Shown here one piece after another: positions 50,170-63,410 of a DNA stretch of 64,000 nt. A program made the position numbers and the translations under genes. Within the stretch, counting starts at the first letter, position 1; every line of letters begins with the position of its first letter. The DNA is from Moringa oleifera (lineage: Eukaryota; Streptophyta; Magnoliopsida; Brassicales; Moringaceae), in the NCBI GenBank assembly GCA_021397835.1, contig JAJFZO010000566.1, forward strand, positions 1,488,001 to 1,552,000. The letters run 5' to 3'. Under the pieces are notes generated by a model. That model was given only the letters and a program-made list of their open reading frames with translations. It did no database searches and was not told the DNA's origin.

Positions 50170-53100
50170 ATGAGCGGTCACGATTCGAAGTACTTCTCCA
50201 CCACCAAGAAGGGAGAAATCCCTGAACTCAAAGAGGAACTCAATTCTCAGTACAAGGTATCTCTCTCTGTCTCTCTCTCTAGCAGATACTCATGCGCATA
50301 TGTTTGTGCGTGACTTTGTTGATCTATGATCTGTGCCTATTAGGTTTCAGATATTGGTGCCTGTTGTGTATTACATCTGCTGACTGATTGGCGTTTCTGG
50401 TAGATCTAAGCTTTTTTGTTTGGATGTGTTGCTTGTCTATTACCTTGATGATTATTGTTTGGGATTTTTCGGATCAACTAGAAATGTTTTGTTTTATTGT
50501 AATGAACTTTATGTTTTGTCTGGTTGCTTAGGATTGGCTGGAAATGGAAACAGAATTTTGTAATACAAGTGAAACCTAATATCCTACATGTCCTTTACTA
50601 AGTAACTAAAGGAAGCATTGTGGATCGGTTTGTGTTGTTAGGTAAGGAAGTTGCTCATTGAGGGGTCAGATTTATAAGAATTGAACTTTGTCTAAGTTGG
50701 TCTGGGTTTTGGTCACTGTCTGAAACTTTCTGTTTCCGTGTGTGTGCATGTCTGTTGCCATTTCTTTCATTTTTTCTTACAAGCCCATTCAATTGGATGG
50801 TGCATCAGATGGTAAATACTTTTTCTGGTGGACAAAAAATTGGTGGTATAAGGATAAATTCCATTCTGGGTTTTCGGACAAATTAAAGAGGTGGCTATTG
50901 ATCTAGAGGAAAGGTGCTCTGCTTAGAATGCTTGTTAAATAGCTTAAGTTTAGAAGTGATAAATGCTTCTGTTGAGAGGAAAGAGAGGTTTGTGAAGCTG
51001 TTGTTGGCTTCTTTCTAACCTGTAAAATTGATTTTCAACCCAGACTAGGCTGCTGGTGACAGCAGGATTTATTTTGAAACTGGTTTCTGTCATAGGGTTT
51101 TATAATTGAAATATTATCATGGTTTTGTATAACTTTTTACCCATATTATGACTTTGTTTACAGTTACTAGCTCTGAACATTAATATCCATAATGAATATG
51201 ATTGGTTTAATTGGAGAGTGTTTAATCATCTCAAGCAGCTTTCAACGTCTTTCATGGACTATAACACCATGCCCCTCTAGTAGAGCAGTTTCTGGTACCT
51301 GTTAGTTCTCTATGTGTGCTGTGCTAATGTTTTGATGACTATTTCTTTGCAAACTCTTGACTAGGATGCTTATGTAGTTCTCTCTGGGGGGAGTTATATT
51401 TATCATGTTTTGTCATAATGTGAACCCTGCATTTTTCAAAATGAAACAGGACAAGAGGAAAGATGCTGTTAAGAAGGTAATTGCTGCAATGACCGTTGGG
51501 AAGGATGTCTCATCACTTTTCACGGATGTAGTAAATTGCATGCAGACTGAAAATTTGGAGCTGAAAAAGCTTGTTTATTTATATCTTATAAATTATGCAA
51601 AAAGCCAACCGGACCTAGCAATTCTTGCTGTAAATACTTTTGTCAAGGTATGTCCTGTGTATCTCTTATTTGTTGTAATAATGACTTTTCTGTAGTATGG
51701 ATATTGACATTAACTCTCAATTGCTTCCATTCACTCTAAAATAAAGAATAAGCAAAAAAATTAGGGGAGGAAAACAACAAAGCAAGAATAATGGGTATTG
51801 GATTTGTTGGCATGCACATATTTTTCATCAAACATGTTCATGAATTTATTTATTGAATGGTTTCTCCATATGCAAAAGTGATGCTGAAGTATTTACGAGA
51901 GGGTGATGTAGTTTGTTGGACACTTAAAAGATGGCCCCTCCCCTACGTAGAAGGGCAAATTATTTGCTAGTCCAATTTTGTGTTAGAATTAATAGTTACA
52001 GGCATTCATCAGTCATTTGCTCGTTGCATTCTTATGTCATCTAATTTGGATAATTTAGTTGTATCTCGTGGGAATAGAGGAGCTTCCATGTTTGGATTAT
52101 TGACTCCTATCATGTGAGGCTTAAGGTTTTGAAGTACAAATCATATGCGTCAAGTTTTAACATGCTTATATTGATTTGTAGAGATAGTAGTTTCGCTCGA
52201 ATTCTTGATGGAGATCTTCTCCATCAGAATCGAGAGGGAAGCTGTTGGAGTTAGAGGGGAATGGAGGGAAGGGGGAAACTCGCATCACTGAGTAGAGCAG
52301 TGGGGAATGTAGCTAGATCTTTTTGAATGGAGATGACCGAAAGTGGTTGTGGATATTGATGAACATCCTAGTGGTGGCTGAAAGGACAATGGGGTGGGTG
52401 AGGAAGAGGAGAGAAGGAAGTGTTGCAACAAAAACGAGATGTCGTCAAGTATGTCGAAGTTCAAGGATAGGAAGGAGAGGGTACTCCTTGTTCTAGAAGG
52501 AGGAGACGACTTTAGTTGGTGGAAGGAGGTGAAAGAATACTATGTTAAAAGAGTGGGTGAGGAGGCGAGTAAAAGGGTAGGGGAAAGTGGTATAAGTAAC
52601 AAAACTAAACTGGTGGAGGAGTCGAGGAGGGAGTCATGTCCTCTGGGTTCTGGTCGGCACATTGCAGTGGCTGGGAGAGAGTTAGGTGGGCGGGGGTTCG
52701 ACAAGGGGAAATCTTGGAAAGATGTGTGAGAGGTGAAGGGTGACAAAGGAATGGGAGGAATCTTGGGTCGGATCATTGGGAACGGGTGGAGAAGATGACA
52801 TGAACGGTCAAGTCAAGATTAAGGCTATCGAACTTGAGTCATGAAAAGGGTAAAGGCCAAAAGTAATGGAAGATTTAGGGGCAGTTGGATCGAATTTATT
52901 TGGAGCAACGGGCAGGGTGCTAATGGATATGGGCTTGATCTAGTTGCATAATGGGGTGAGAGAGGAAAGTGTGGCCTGAGCTAGACATACAGTGTTAAGC
53001 CCAAAGGAATAAGGCTTGGGTTAGGTCGAGAAATATGTCATAACCAAGCGGGTGGATGTGTTGTCGCGACCCAGCCCGTTAAGCAAAGACTTGGGTCGTC

Positions 53101-56100
53101 GCTAGGGCGTTCGATTCGGTAAAGATAAAGATCGAGAGTGAAGGTAAAACGATGATGATGGGTGTCGATGAGGCCATAAAAACGATTGATAAGGAGAATT
53201 TGATGGGCGAGAGAGGTAGTCGAGGTATATCGGTGATAAGAGGAAGACAGACAATCCTGAAGGCTGAAGAATTGAGGAATGAGATGTCTCAAAGGGTTTA
53301 ATTGAGGAAGGGTTAGCAAGGCCATAATAGAAGCGAAGGACGAAGAAAATGTGGAAGAGGTACCCGGGCTGGATATCCATCCTATTACAATATGTTTTGA
53401 GGAAGAAGATGCGAACGTTGTGGGCAACTAGATGGGCTTAGGCAAGAAGGAGAGGGAGGAGAATAGTGAGGGTTGGTTGATGTGGGTGTTGGTAGTTAAT
53501 CACCAAGTGGCTGCGGAGGTGAGGCACTAACAGGAGGCTTTAAAGTGGGTCTCGGAAATCTTAGCCAAAATTAATAAGTCTTTGGGTATTTCTTTTGAAG
53601 GCGTAAAAAAGGAAGCTTTTTCATTGTTTGAGTCAATTATGAGTGGTAAAACCAATGCAAAATCAACTAAGGAAAAATAGGAACAAGGAGGAGGAACCAA
53701 ATAGAGAATTACAAGGAACTCAAAAGATTGGAATGAACGGTGAACTATGAAAAGAAAGACAAAAAGAAATCCAGAAGCATTGTTGGAACAGAAACGAAGA
53801 TCATTGACAATATAAATGGTTTTGAGGGTTCTATCTTGGAATATTAGGGTGATGGAAAGTTAGTGAAATAAATAAGGTATAGAATGGGAATTTAAGGTGG
53901 CACAAGGGAGCACAGGCGGTATACTAGTGTGTTGGAATGGGAGGTTGGAAAAATTGATAGATTGTTGGAGAGGAGCAAGGTCAATATCATGTCACTTTGA
54001 ATTAGAAGGAAAGGGGTTGGAATGGGTGTTTACTGGTGTTTATGGGAGCAGCAGTAGAGAAGAAAGATAGGATCTTTAGGAAGATTTAAGAGAACGCAAG
54101 AGAAAGTGTGGATCAAAGCCATGGGTGATTGGGGGTGATTTTAATGTGGTGCTTTATTCTTATGAAAGATTGGGAGTAGTTGGTGGTGGGGACCACTCAA
54201 GAGAATTCAGGGATGTTATTATAGAGTTTGAATTGCATGGTTTGCCTTTAGGAGCAAGAAGATTTACTTGGTCTAATTTAAGGGATAATTTATCGTTGTC
54301 TCGACTAGATAGGTTTTTAATATCAAGGAGTTGGGAAGATGCATTCCCTTGTATACAGTAGTTACTACCTAGACTGGTTTCGGATTATCCTATCATGTTG
54401 GTAATGAAAGGGATGAAGTGGGGTCCTTGTCATTTTAGATCTGAAAATTTGTGGATGCGAATCACGGGTTTTTAACAACGGGTGAAGCAATGGTGAAAAT
54501 GTATGAAGGAGGAGGGGCATGCAAGCTTCGTGGTGGTTTGTAAGCTGAAGGCAATGAAGGAGGAAGCCAGAAAATGAAGGAGAGAGCAGTTCGGGTCCAC
54601 AGGGCAGCAAAGTAAAACTTGTGGAATACTCTACAAGAACTTGATAGAACAATTATAAAGGGTTGGAACAATGAGGAACTTCAGAGGAAAGGGATATAAT
54701 TGAATAATGAGTTGGTTTAGCTGATGTAGATGGAGGAAATCTCGTAATGCCAGTAGTCATGACCTTTATGGTTGAAGGCAGGGGACAAGTATTGCCTTTT
54801 TCTATAGGATGGCAAGTATGCATAAGAGATTCAATTTTATTGGTAGTTTCAGATGGGTGACAACATGATAGAAAGAGGGGATGAGTTAAAAGGAAGGAAT
54901 TAATGGATACTACTAGAAGTTGTACATGAAAACAGTAGGGTGCCGACTAGTATTGGATGGGCTGAATTTGCAGATGATTTATGGGAACTTAAGCCGCAAG
55001 TTAGAGCTCAATTTGGTGAAGAAGAAGTCTATAGTGCTTTCAAAGAATGTGATGGCGATAAGGCATCGGGATCAATGGATTTTCAATGGAATTTCTTTAG
55101 TTAAATTGTGCACCATTAAAGGATATGTATTGAAGTTTTTAGATGAGTTTCATGAGAATGAGAAATTCGTCAAGTCATTAAATTCCACATTCATAGTATT
55201 AATTCCTTAGAAAACATGGGTAGTAAGTGTTGCTTGCTTTAGGCTGATAAGTTAAGGGGGTTATGTGTACAAGTTGGTATCTAAAGTGTTGGCAAAAAGA
55301 CTTGGACAGGTGGTAGAGGTAATAGAATGCAGTTTGATAAAAGGCTTCAAAGTTGGGAGGCCTAATAATGAGATGATGGTATCTCATCTTCTATTCGTTG
55401 ATGATGCCATTGTTTTTTTGTGGTGCAAAAGAGAAACAATTATTGAACTTAAGGGCTGTTTTGGTAGGCTTTCAGGCAATATCAGGGCTGAAAATTAACA
55501 TGAAAAAAGTGAGTTGGCTACAATAAGAAAGGAAGTGAATGGGAGGGAACTGGATGCCATTGTGGAATGCAAAACAGTTAGTTTTGTTAAGAGAGATTTG
55601 AGAGGAAACTAGCAGGGTTTACTTATCGAAAGTTGGAAGGCTCACTTTGATTAAGAGGACATTATCTAACCTGTCGGTGTGCTTTGTCTTTATTTCCATT
55701 GCCAAGAGAGGTGGCCAGCAAGATGGAGATGATCTAGAGAAGGTTCTTATGGGATAGTATGGGGAACACTTACAAATATCATCTAATAACACGAAAATTG
55801 TCAAAGCAGCCTGGACAAATATGGAGAATGGCTGGATGACAAAAGTAAGGAAAAGTGTTAAAGAGAAGTATGGAGTGTGTACATGGAAGTCCATTAGAAA
55901 TGGGTAGGATGATTTCAAACCGTGAACAAAATTTAAAGTGGGAAAAGGCGACAATTAAATATTGGAAGGATAAGTGGTGTGGTGATACAACTTTGAGGGA
56001 TGATTACCCCAGCATTTTCCAGTTAGCACTCAATAAGGAAGCTTGGGTTAATGAGTGCTGTGAGGTGAATCGTATAAGTTCAGTCATGGTATATCAGATG

Positions 56101-59100
56101 CCGAAGGAATGCACATGATTGAGAAGCTCGACAAATCAAAGATTTGTATGCCAAAGAATCATATGGAGGATACTGCAGTGTGGAAGCTAGGCAGTGGGGA
56201 CAAGAAGCAGTTCATTGTAAAATCTTATTATAAAAGTCTCAACAATGGTGAAGCAATGGGAGGGTTTCCTTAGAAACTAGTATGGAAAACAGGGTGCCTC
56301 CTAAAGTGTCTTTCTTCACATCGAAGGCTATATTAGGAAAAAATTTAACTATAGATATGAGGAAGATGGGGAAATCCTGATGCCTTCTAAAGTGTCTTTC
56401 TTCACACGGGAGGTTATATTGGGAAAAAATTTAACTATAGATAGGAGGAGGAGGGGAAAATCCTGATGGTACCTATGTAAAGAAACAGAAAAGACAGTTA
56501 ATCACTTGCTGCTAAGTTGCAACTAGACGGCTCAGCTGTGGGAGAGGGTTTTAAATCTGTTGGGATTGGCTTGGGTTCAGGTAGGGACTATAGGGAAGGA
56601 ATTCTTGGCTTGGAGTGGATAGAGAGTTGCAAAAGAGAAGAAAAGACTATTGTGTATGATTCCTCAATTAGTATTTTGGGTCACATAGAAAGAAAGAAAT
56701 AGAAGGGCCTTCTACGATTTGGAAACACCTATAGCATTAGTGAAAGAGTCGTGGATCAGCCTTTTAAAGCTGTGGGTCTCGGGGAATTTTTTTTTTTTGT
56801 AAATGAGGAGGATGTGATAGAGTTCATTGAACTACTAATTCCTATGCTCTTAACTAAAATTGTGAAGGGATGCACCCCTTTGGTGCTATGTAAATAATAC
56901 TACACATTTTGTTTCTATCCAAAAAATAAAAAAGAAAGAGATAACTTGTTAGGTTTGGAATGGAGTTCTCAAAATCTCTCTTCTCTCTCTTTTGAAAGGG
57001 GCAAAAAAGCGAAAAGATTATGTGTTTAATGTTGCTGTGACATTGTTTGTGTACACATTTATTGAACTCTTTTTTTATGGGCCTTTATGCAGGATTCACA
57101 AGACCCAAATCCTTTGATTCGTGCTTTGGCTGTACGGACAATGGGTTGCATTCGTGTAGACAAAATCACTGAATATCTGTGTGATCCCCTTCAGAGGTGT
57201 CTTAAGGTTGGTGTCTTTGGCTTCATGTGCCTTGCTGTTGGAACTTAACGTGTCAATATTTCCTGTTTTTTGCTTCTTTAACAAAGTTGCAAATCTTATT
57301 ACTAGCATCATACATGTATGCCCTTCTCTAACTATAACATAACGTTTTGTTAGGATGATGATCCATATGTTCGCAAGACAGCAGCTATATGTGTTGCAAA
57401 GCTTTATGACATTAATGCTGAGTTAGTTGAGGATAGAGGTTTTCTTGAATCTCTGAAGGATTTGATATCTGACAACAATCCGATGGTTGTAGCAAATGCT
57501 GTAGCAGCCCTTGCAGAGATTCAAGAGAATAGTAATAGACCCATCTTTGAGATCACTAGTCATACACTCTCAAAGCTCCTTACTGCTCTAAATGAGTGCA
57601 CAGAGTAAGTTCACGTTTGACAATCCCTCTCCCTCTTTTCTTAATTTGTAGTTAAAAAGATTTAGACAAGATACACTGTGATTTGGTCACTCTAAGCTCT
57701 ACTTTATTTTTTAAGTTGTTTTACTTAATATTGGCATAGGGTATTTTGAAGTCAGATTATTTTTTTAATTTGTTTTCTGCTTTCTTCTTTGAAATTTTAT
57801 TTTCTGAACACGAGACTGGAATCGGTCTTTATGTATAATCTAGCGCAGTTGTTTTCATCCATCTTTGGTCTGGTGGTAGATGCTGTACTGGCATACCATG
57901 TTCATGTAAATTAGTTTGAAGCATTTGTTGGTGTTAGGATATCTGAGCGTGCAAGTTAGATGTTTTGCTCAATAAGATCAAGGGCTTGCACCACCTTGTT
58001 ACTTTTTCTCAAGGACAAGCTTTTGCTTATTCTTTTAATGCAAAAATTCTACTTTGTGCAGGTGGGGTCAAGTTTTTATACTGGATGCTCTGTCTAGATA
58101 TAAGGCAGCTGATGCCCGTGAAGCTGAAAACATAGTTGAGAGAGTGACACCCCGTCTACAGCATGCAAATTGTGCCGTTGTCCTTTCAGCTGTTAAGGTG
58201 ACAATTATTTTCCATAATTGATTGGTGTTCATACTTGGTGATGTTGGATAATTTTTTATCTTGTCATTTTTTTCGTTGTTGCCTTTTAGATGATCCTTCA
58301 ACAAATGGAAATTATCACCAGTACTGATGTGGTTCGAAATCTTTGTAAGAAGATGGCTCCTCCTCTTGTGACATTACTCTCTGCAGAGCCTGAGATTCAA
58401 TATGTTGCACTGCGTAATATCAACCTTATAGTACAAAGGCGGCCTACTATCCTTGCCCATGAAATCAAGGTAGATGGACATAGTCTTGCCTACTTTTCAT
58501 GATTATGCTCATTTTTGCACGGAGTGCTAGTACCTGTGTTTCTCTTTAGTTATATCTTGATTGAGGACAGCGTGCTTATCAAAGATTTAATATTCTGCTA
58601 GGTCTTTTTCTGCAAGTACAATGATCCGATTTATGTGAAGATGGAAAAATTAGAAATCATGATAAAGCTTGCTTCTGACCGAAATATAGACCAGGTATCT
58701 CAAACACAGATGAGTGGTTATTGGCACTTCAGCAGTTCATTTTTGCTTTACTTTCAGTTTTTTTTTTTTTTTTTCTTTTTGGGTAAATAGGTACTTATTT
58801 TGTCATGCTCGATGGCATATGCATCTTTAGGTTCTCTTGGAGTTCAAAGAGTATGCCACAGAAGTTGATGTTGATTTTGTTAGGAAGGCTGTTCGTGCCA
58901 TTGGCCGCTGTGCCATCAAGTTAGAGAGAGCTGCTGAACGGTGCATTAGTGTTCTGCTTGAGCTGATAAAGATCAAAGTAAACTATGTGGTTCAAGAGGC
59001 TATTATAGTTATCAAAGACATCTTTAGAAGATACCCTAACACGTGGGTTATGTTATTTTGTGCTTTTGACATGATAATTGCTACAATGGCATTTAGAAAG

Positions 59101-62100
59101 AAAAATCATATTGTAAGTATTTTGTCCTTCTTTCTTTAAATTCTCAGTCTTGTTTCAATCTTCACAGCTATGAGTCCATCATTGCAACACTTTGTGAGAG
59201 TTTGGACACTTTGGATGAGCCAGAAGCTAAGGTACTTGAGTTTCTTTCTAGATTAAGACCAAATCATAAAGCTTGCTATTATTTCTTGTCAATGGGGTTT
59301 TCCTGAATTTATACCTTGTGAATCTCTAAATCCCCTTTTCTCTGATAAGGCTTCAATGATATGGATAATTGGAGAATACGCGGAAAGAATTGACAATGCT
59401 GATGAGCTCCTTGAAAGCTTCCTGGAGAGTTTCCCTGAGGAGCCTGCTCAAGTCCAGTTGCAACTGCTAACAGCAACTGTAAAACTCTTTCTTAAGAAGC
59501 CAACTGAAGGTCCACAGCAAATGATTCAGGTCTGGCTTTTGTCATTGAGAAGCTTACATTTTGATTAATGTGTGGACTGGCTTTTGCACTAACTGTAACC
59601 ATTTATGTTTGGAGAATGGCATGAAGCATAGTCTACATAATTTTTTATGCAAAAATAGACACATCTGTGGTGTTAAAATTTTCATATGAAAGACCAAAGC
59701 ATCTGATCAATTATGACGTGCTTACTAATGTTGGAGCTACTTAATGATGGTTGGGCTTTTCTAGAAAAATTTTACTCTTCCTCTATGTCAAGAAAACATG
59801 AAGAGCATTAGATTTTTATTGAGATATATTTTTTTTTGGATAGAATGGCAATTTTTTAAGCACTCTTGATTCAGACATTTAAAAAGTTATCCCTTTTTGT
59901 TGCTTTTTGTAGAACAATATTTTAGTCCTCTTGATTGTTGATAAACTCAGTTGGCTGGTAGTGTATTTTCAGATATGTCAATTATGGGTCCTTGTTTACA
60001 GGTTGTCTTGAATAATGCTACAGTAGAGACCGACAATCCTGATCTCCGAGATCGTGCATACATATATTGGCGTCTTCTGTCTACTGATCCGGAGGTATGT
60101 TTTTCACTGTGACACATTATTTTATAGTTCTCTCTCTTTGTTTCAACACACGGGGCACCTTTCTACGTTTGGTATAAATACCTTGTTATTATGGAGGATG
60201 GACATAGGATAATACGTTGCTCTTGGAATCTTCATTCATTTGCAACTGGATAACTTTTCATGTAAACTCCTACAAGAAACTCCAATTATTGGAGTTTGTC
60301 CTCAGCTAGGCTTTTCTCACTATGCATACAACCTGCTCAAGTCTTAACTCTTTTGCTTGTGCCAGAATTTGCATCTTTTCTATGGATTTAGCCAGTATTG
60401 ATCCATTGCGGAAGGAAGTTTGCAATAGATAGAGAGTTGGTGTTGAGCCTTAGGTGCCTTGATGTTTATATGTTGACTGCATGTATTTATATTAGGAGAT
60501 TCTTTAGAACCACAAACGAGCTCCAGATGTAATGTGCTTACTTTTCTACTTCCCAGGCAGCAAAGGATGTTGTGTTGGCTGAGAAGCCTGTGATTAGTGA
60601 TGATTCCAACCAACTTGATCCAACTCTTCTTGATGAACTTCTTGCCAATATTGCTACGTTGTCCTCTGTGTATCACAAACCACCAGATGCCTTTGTGACA
60701 CGTGTGAAGACCACTACTCAGAGAACTGAAGATGAAGATTATCCTGATGGGAGTGAACACGGGTACTCTGATGCTCATCCTGCTAATGGAGGTGCATCAC
60801 CGCCAACTAGTTCAAGTAGTGTTCCATATGCTGCATCAAGACAGCCAGCACCTGCACCAGCTGTTACGACTCCTGCTTCTGCTCCTGTCCCTGATTTATT
60901 AGGTGATTTAATAGGATTGGACAACAGTGCAATTGTCCCTGTTGACCAGCCTGCCACTCCTTCTGGGTAGGTGAAAGAATGCAAAAAAAATTATCTTATT
61001 TATCCGTGATGCATATTATATTATTATTATTATTTTATTGAACTACACTCATATGGTATTATAAGTGTCTCATAGATATATGAGACAAGACACGTGTACC
61101 TGTGAATAGTACTTACTGGATCTGTTGACCTTGATTGCAGCCCTCCTTTGCCTGTTTTGCTACCTGCATCAACTGGTCAGGGTTTGCAAATCAGTGCTCA
61201 GTTAACACAACAGGATGGCCAAATATTTTACAGCTTACTCTTCGAGAACAACTCACAAGTTGTGCTTGATGGGTTCATGATTCAGTTCAACAAGAATACT
61301 TTTGGTCTTGCTGCTGCTGGACCTCTTCAGGTAGTTAATACTTTATATGATCTTGAGTTAGATTTTTTTCCCCCCTCTTAGAATTGAGGTTTTATTAATT
61401 TTTGTTGTCTATCAGGTGCCTCCACTGCAACCTGGAACATCTGCAAGGACAATGCTGCCAATGATAATGTTCCAGAATATGTCTGCTGGTCCTCCCAGCT
61501 CGCTTTTGCAAGTTGCTGTTAAGAACAATCAGCAACCAGTTTGGTACTTCAACGATAAAATCTTATTTCATGTCTTCTTCACTGAGGATGGCAGAATGGA
61601 ACGCGGAAGCTTCCTAGAGGTAAAACAAAATATTTTCAGCTTCATGCAAGTCAATGTTAATAAAGCCTTGCATTATTATGATGATGGCTGCTTAACATTC
61701 TTTTAGCTTCGCCCTCTTGGAGTGATAGTCATGATGCTTCACATGTCCCTTGCCTGTTTGGAATTGGCTGATGCTAGGTGAAAATTTCTCTATGATTTTA
61801 GTAAAGAAGGGAACTCTAATATTGATGACAATAAACTATGAACGGATGAAGTTGAAGATCATCTGAACTCTCGTAAAACAAAATCTGGAGAATTTTGATA
61901 GAATAGGTGGAAGAGGTTTCTTTTGCCTTGACTGTAGCAATGGAGACTTCATAATTGTGTTTCTTACCCTCTTGTGTAGACATGGAGGTCCCTTCCAGAT
62001 TCAAACGAGGTACAAAAGGACTTCCCGGCCACCGTGATTAGCAACGTTGAATCGACACTGGATCTGCTGGCTGCATCAAATATGTTCTTCATTGCAAAGC

Positions 62101-62279
62101 GGAAGCACGCAAACCAGGATGTGTTCTACTTCTCCGCAAAGCTCCCACGTGGCATACCCCTTTTGATCGAACTCACAACAGTCATTGGTAACCCTGGCCT
62201 CAAGTGTGCCATCAAGACTCCAAGCCCCGAAATGGCTCCGTTGTTCTTTGAATCCATCGAAACCCTCCTCAAGGCTTAA
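50170..62279 (+). CDS. BETAC-AD: Beta-adaptin (AP-1/AP-2 clathrin adaptor large subunit)
   Basis: Fifteen exons: 50170..50256, 51450..51647, 57093..57206, 57354..57604, 58062..58197, 58290..58469, 58602..58694, 58831..59042, 59168..59231, 59350..59529, 60002..60094, 60557..60966, 61141..61330, 61416..61619, 61980..62279; 2712 nt, 903 aa, phases consistent throughout. It is the beta subunit of heterotetrameric clathrin adaptors; in plants near-identical beta subunits (BETAB-AD, BETAC-AD) are thought to serve both AP-1 at the trans-Golgi/early endosome and AP-2 at the plasma membrane. Residues 1 to about 540 are the helical-repeat trunk ([20 protein letters not shown] start). The Pro/Ala/Ser hinge holds a clathrin box, LIGLD (654-658). 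Residues from about 675 form the appendage, which binds accessory proteins. Intron 2 (51648-57092) carries a LINE. No coding breaks. The exact paralogue (B or C) cannot be decided. Confidence 0.95.
53814..54361 (+). pseudogene. LINE endonuclease domain remnant
   Basis: It begins [10 protein letters not shown] (about 53818), the usual start of an APE-type endonuclease in plant L1 elements, followed at once by a stop. The second block, open from 54125 to 54361, holds GGDFNVV (about 54131) and [20 protein letters not shown], both typical of this domain. The stops between the blocks rule out a working protein. Confidence 0.8.
54950..55500 (+). pseudogene. LINE reverse-transcriptase remnant
   Basis: Recognisable pieces are [19 protein letters not shown] (a diverged RT start), [10 protein letters not shown] (to about 55208), [17 protein letters not shown] (from 55265) and [13 protein letters not shown] (55385-55423), which keeps the FVDD catalytic motif. 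A stop after IP and frame changes between the pieces show decay. The conserved segment between RLGQVV and the catalytic motif is missing, so an internal deletion is likely. Confidence 0.8.
56296..56467 (+). repeat. 86-bp tandem duplication inside the LINE
   Basis: Units 56296-56381 and 56382-56467 both read from GCCT(C/T)CTAAAGTGTCTTT to AATCCTGAT. The encoded piece (PPKVSFFT, then a Leu-Gly-Lys stretch) belongs to the region before the RVT zinc-binding domain and is normally single. The copies differ at several bases, so the duplication is not very recent. Confidence 0.9.
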
Positions 62280-63180
62280 CCTTCTCTTTTTGTTTCTCGA
62301 GATAAATATTTTTGTTAGCGAATGTAAAGTCTGTCCTGGTTACGGAGGTTTTGGCTGGTCATTTGTTTTCCCCCCCCCCCACTCCCTCCCTTTGCCACCT
62401 GTACACTGATTTCAACTTTCCATCTACTGTAAGTGTTTCTTAGTTGGGTAGTGGCTTTTACTACATGTATTCTTTCTAATCTGAAACATTTATGCAGTGA
62501 TTCGTGAAAAAAAACAGACATATTTTGTTGTGATAAATGTACCCATCTGTGTTTCTATTTAATTGAACAATATGATTGGTTGCCTTATTTTGTTTAAGCT
62601 TTCTCTTTTTGTTCTTTTTCATTGTTTTGACCCGCAGCTAGCCTAATGGAACCCAAGAAATGAATCATACCCATTTTGATCAAAGGAAACTCAAACCAAA
62701 ATATAATACTATAGAAGAACAAAATTATTTTATAATTATTCTTTTCTGTTTTTTTCTCGAGGCTTTTGTTTTTGAATTATTAATTTTGAGGGGTCAAAAG
62801 TCAACCAAAAAAGAATTGTGTTCATTGCAAAGATATAAACAAATGAAATATATATATGTATATATATGGATTAATATTAAAATAAATTTTATATTATTTA
62901 TATTATAGTTTTTCTCAAATTTATATGTATAATAGGAATCTAGTTGAAATTGATTATTGTTTTTATTTTTTAAAATAATTTAAATTAAAAACTGTATATA
63001 ATTAATTTTACTTTGAAAATTTTCATATATAAAAATATATAAATTATAACTACAAAATTTTAAGATTTTTGAATATTAAAAATATTTTGAAAAATATATA
63101 ATATATAAAATAAATCTAAAAAATATAAAAATTTAATTGAGAATCACAAATAATATACATATTTTTAGGAAGGCTAGTGA
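62280..63180. other. 3' region of beta-adaptin and AT-rich spacer
   Basis: About the first 350 bp are the likely 3' untranslated region, including a C10 run near 62371-62380. From about 62680 the sequence becomes strongly AT-rich without coding potential. Confidence 0.45.
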
Positions 63181-63219
63181 TTTAAAAAAAATATTTTAAA
63201 AGGCAAAATAATAGATGCA

Positions 63220-63410
63220 TAGATATTGGGCTACTTTTTTTTATCCGAATAAGCCCAAATCATTCTGCCCCGGGTCCATTACTCTGTCAAGCACGTGCCA
63301 CCATGTGTTACTTTATTCGGGTTTTTTATCCTTCTGCTCTCCTTTGTTGTCCTTACCAGGAAGTTCATCAACAGCTTTTAGGGCGCATACTCGGGGACTC
63401 ACGAGGCAAG
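63220..63410 (+). promoter_or_regulatory. Promoter and leader of a gene starting at the right edge
   Basis: A compact island holds TGGGCT (63227-63232), its inverted form AGCCCA (63252-63257) and a G-box CACGTG (63292-63297), a combination also seen upstream of XPB. It is followed by a pyrimidine-rich stretch and a possible donor CAAG|GTGTTC at 63410/63411. The first exon would be noncoding, with its intron running to 63986. Confidence 0.4.

Larger units (their letters stand above)
52170..56940 (+). mobile_element. Decayed L1-type LINE in beta-adaptin intron 2
   Basis: The element lies in sense with the host gene and fills most of the 5.4-kb intron. In order: a Gly/Glu/Lys-rich ORF1-like region (about 52390-53450), the endonuclease domain (from about 53814), reverse transcriptase (about 54950-55500), and the zinc-binding 3' region (about 56200-56520). 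It ends near 56935 in an A-rich tail (CCAAAAAATAAAAAAG). Many stops and frameshifts make it non-functional. It is more complete than the copy in XPB, but the 5' boundary is a guess and no target-site duplication was confirmed. Confidence 0.85.

Noticed and set aside
52394..52729. 111-codon frame in beta-adaptin intron 2 as a nested gene
   Set aside because: It lies inside the LINE and fits the charged ORF1-like region of such elements; flanking frames are broken.
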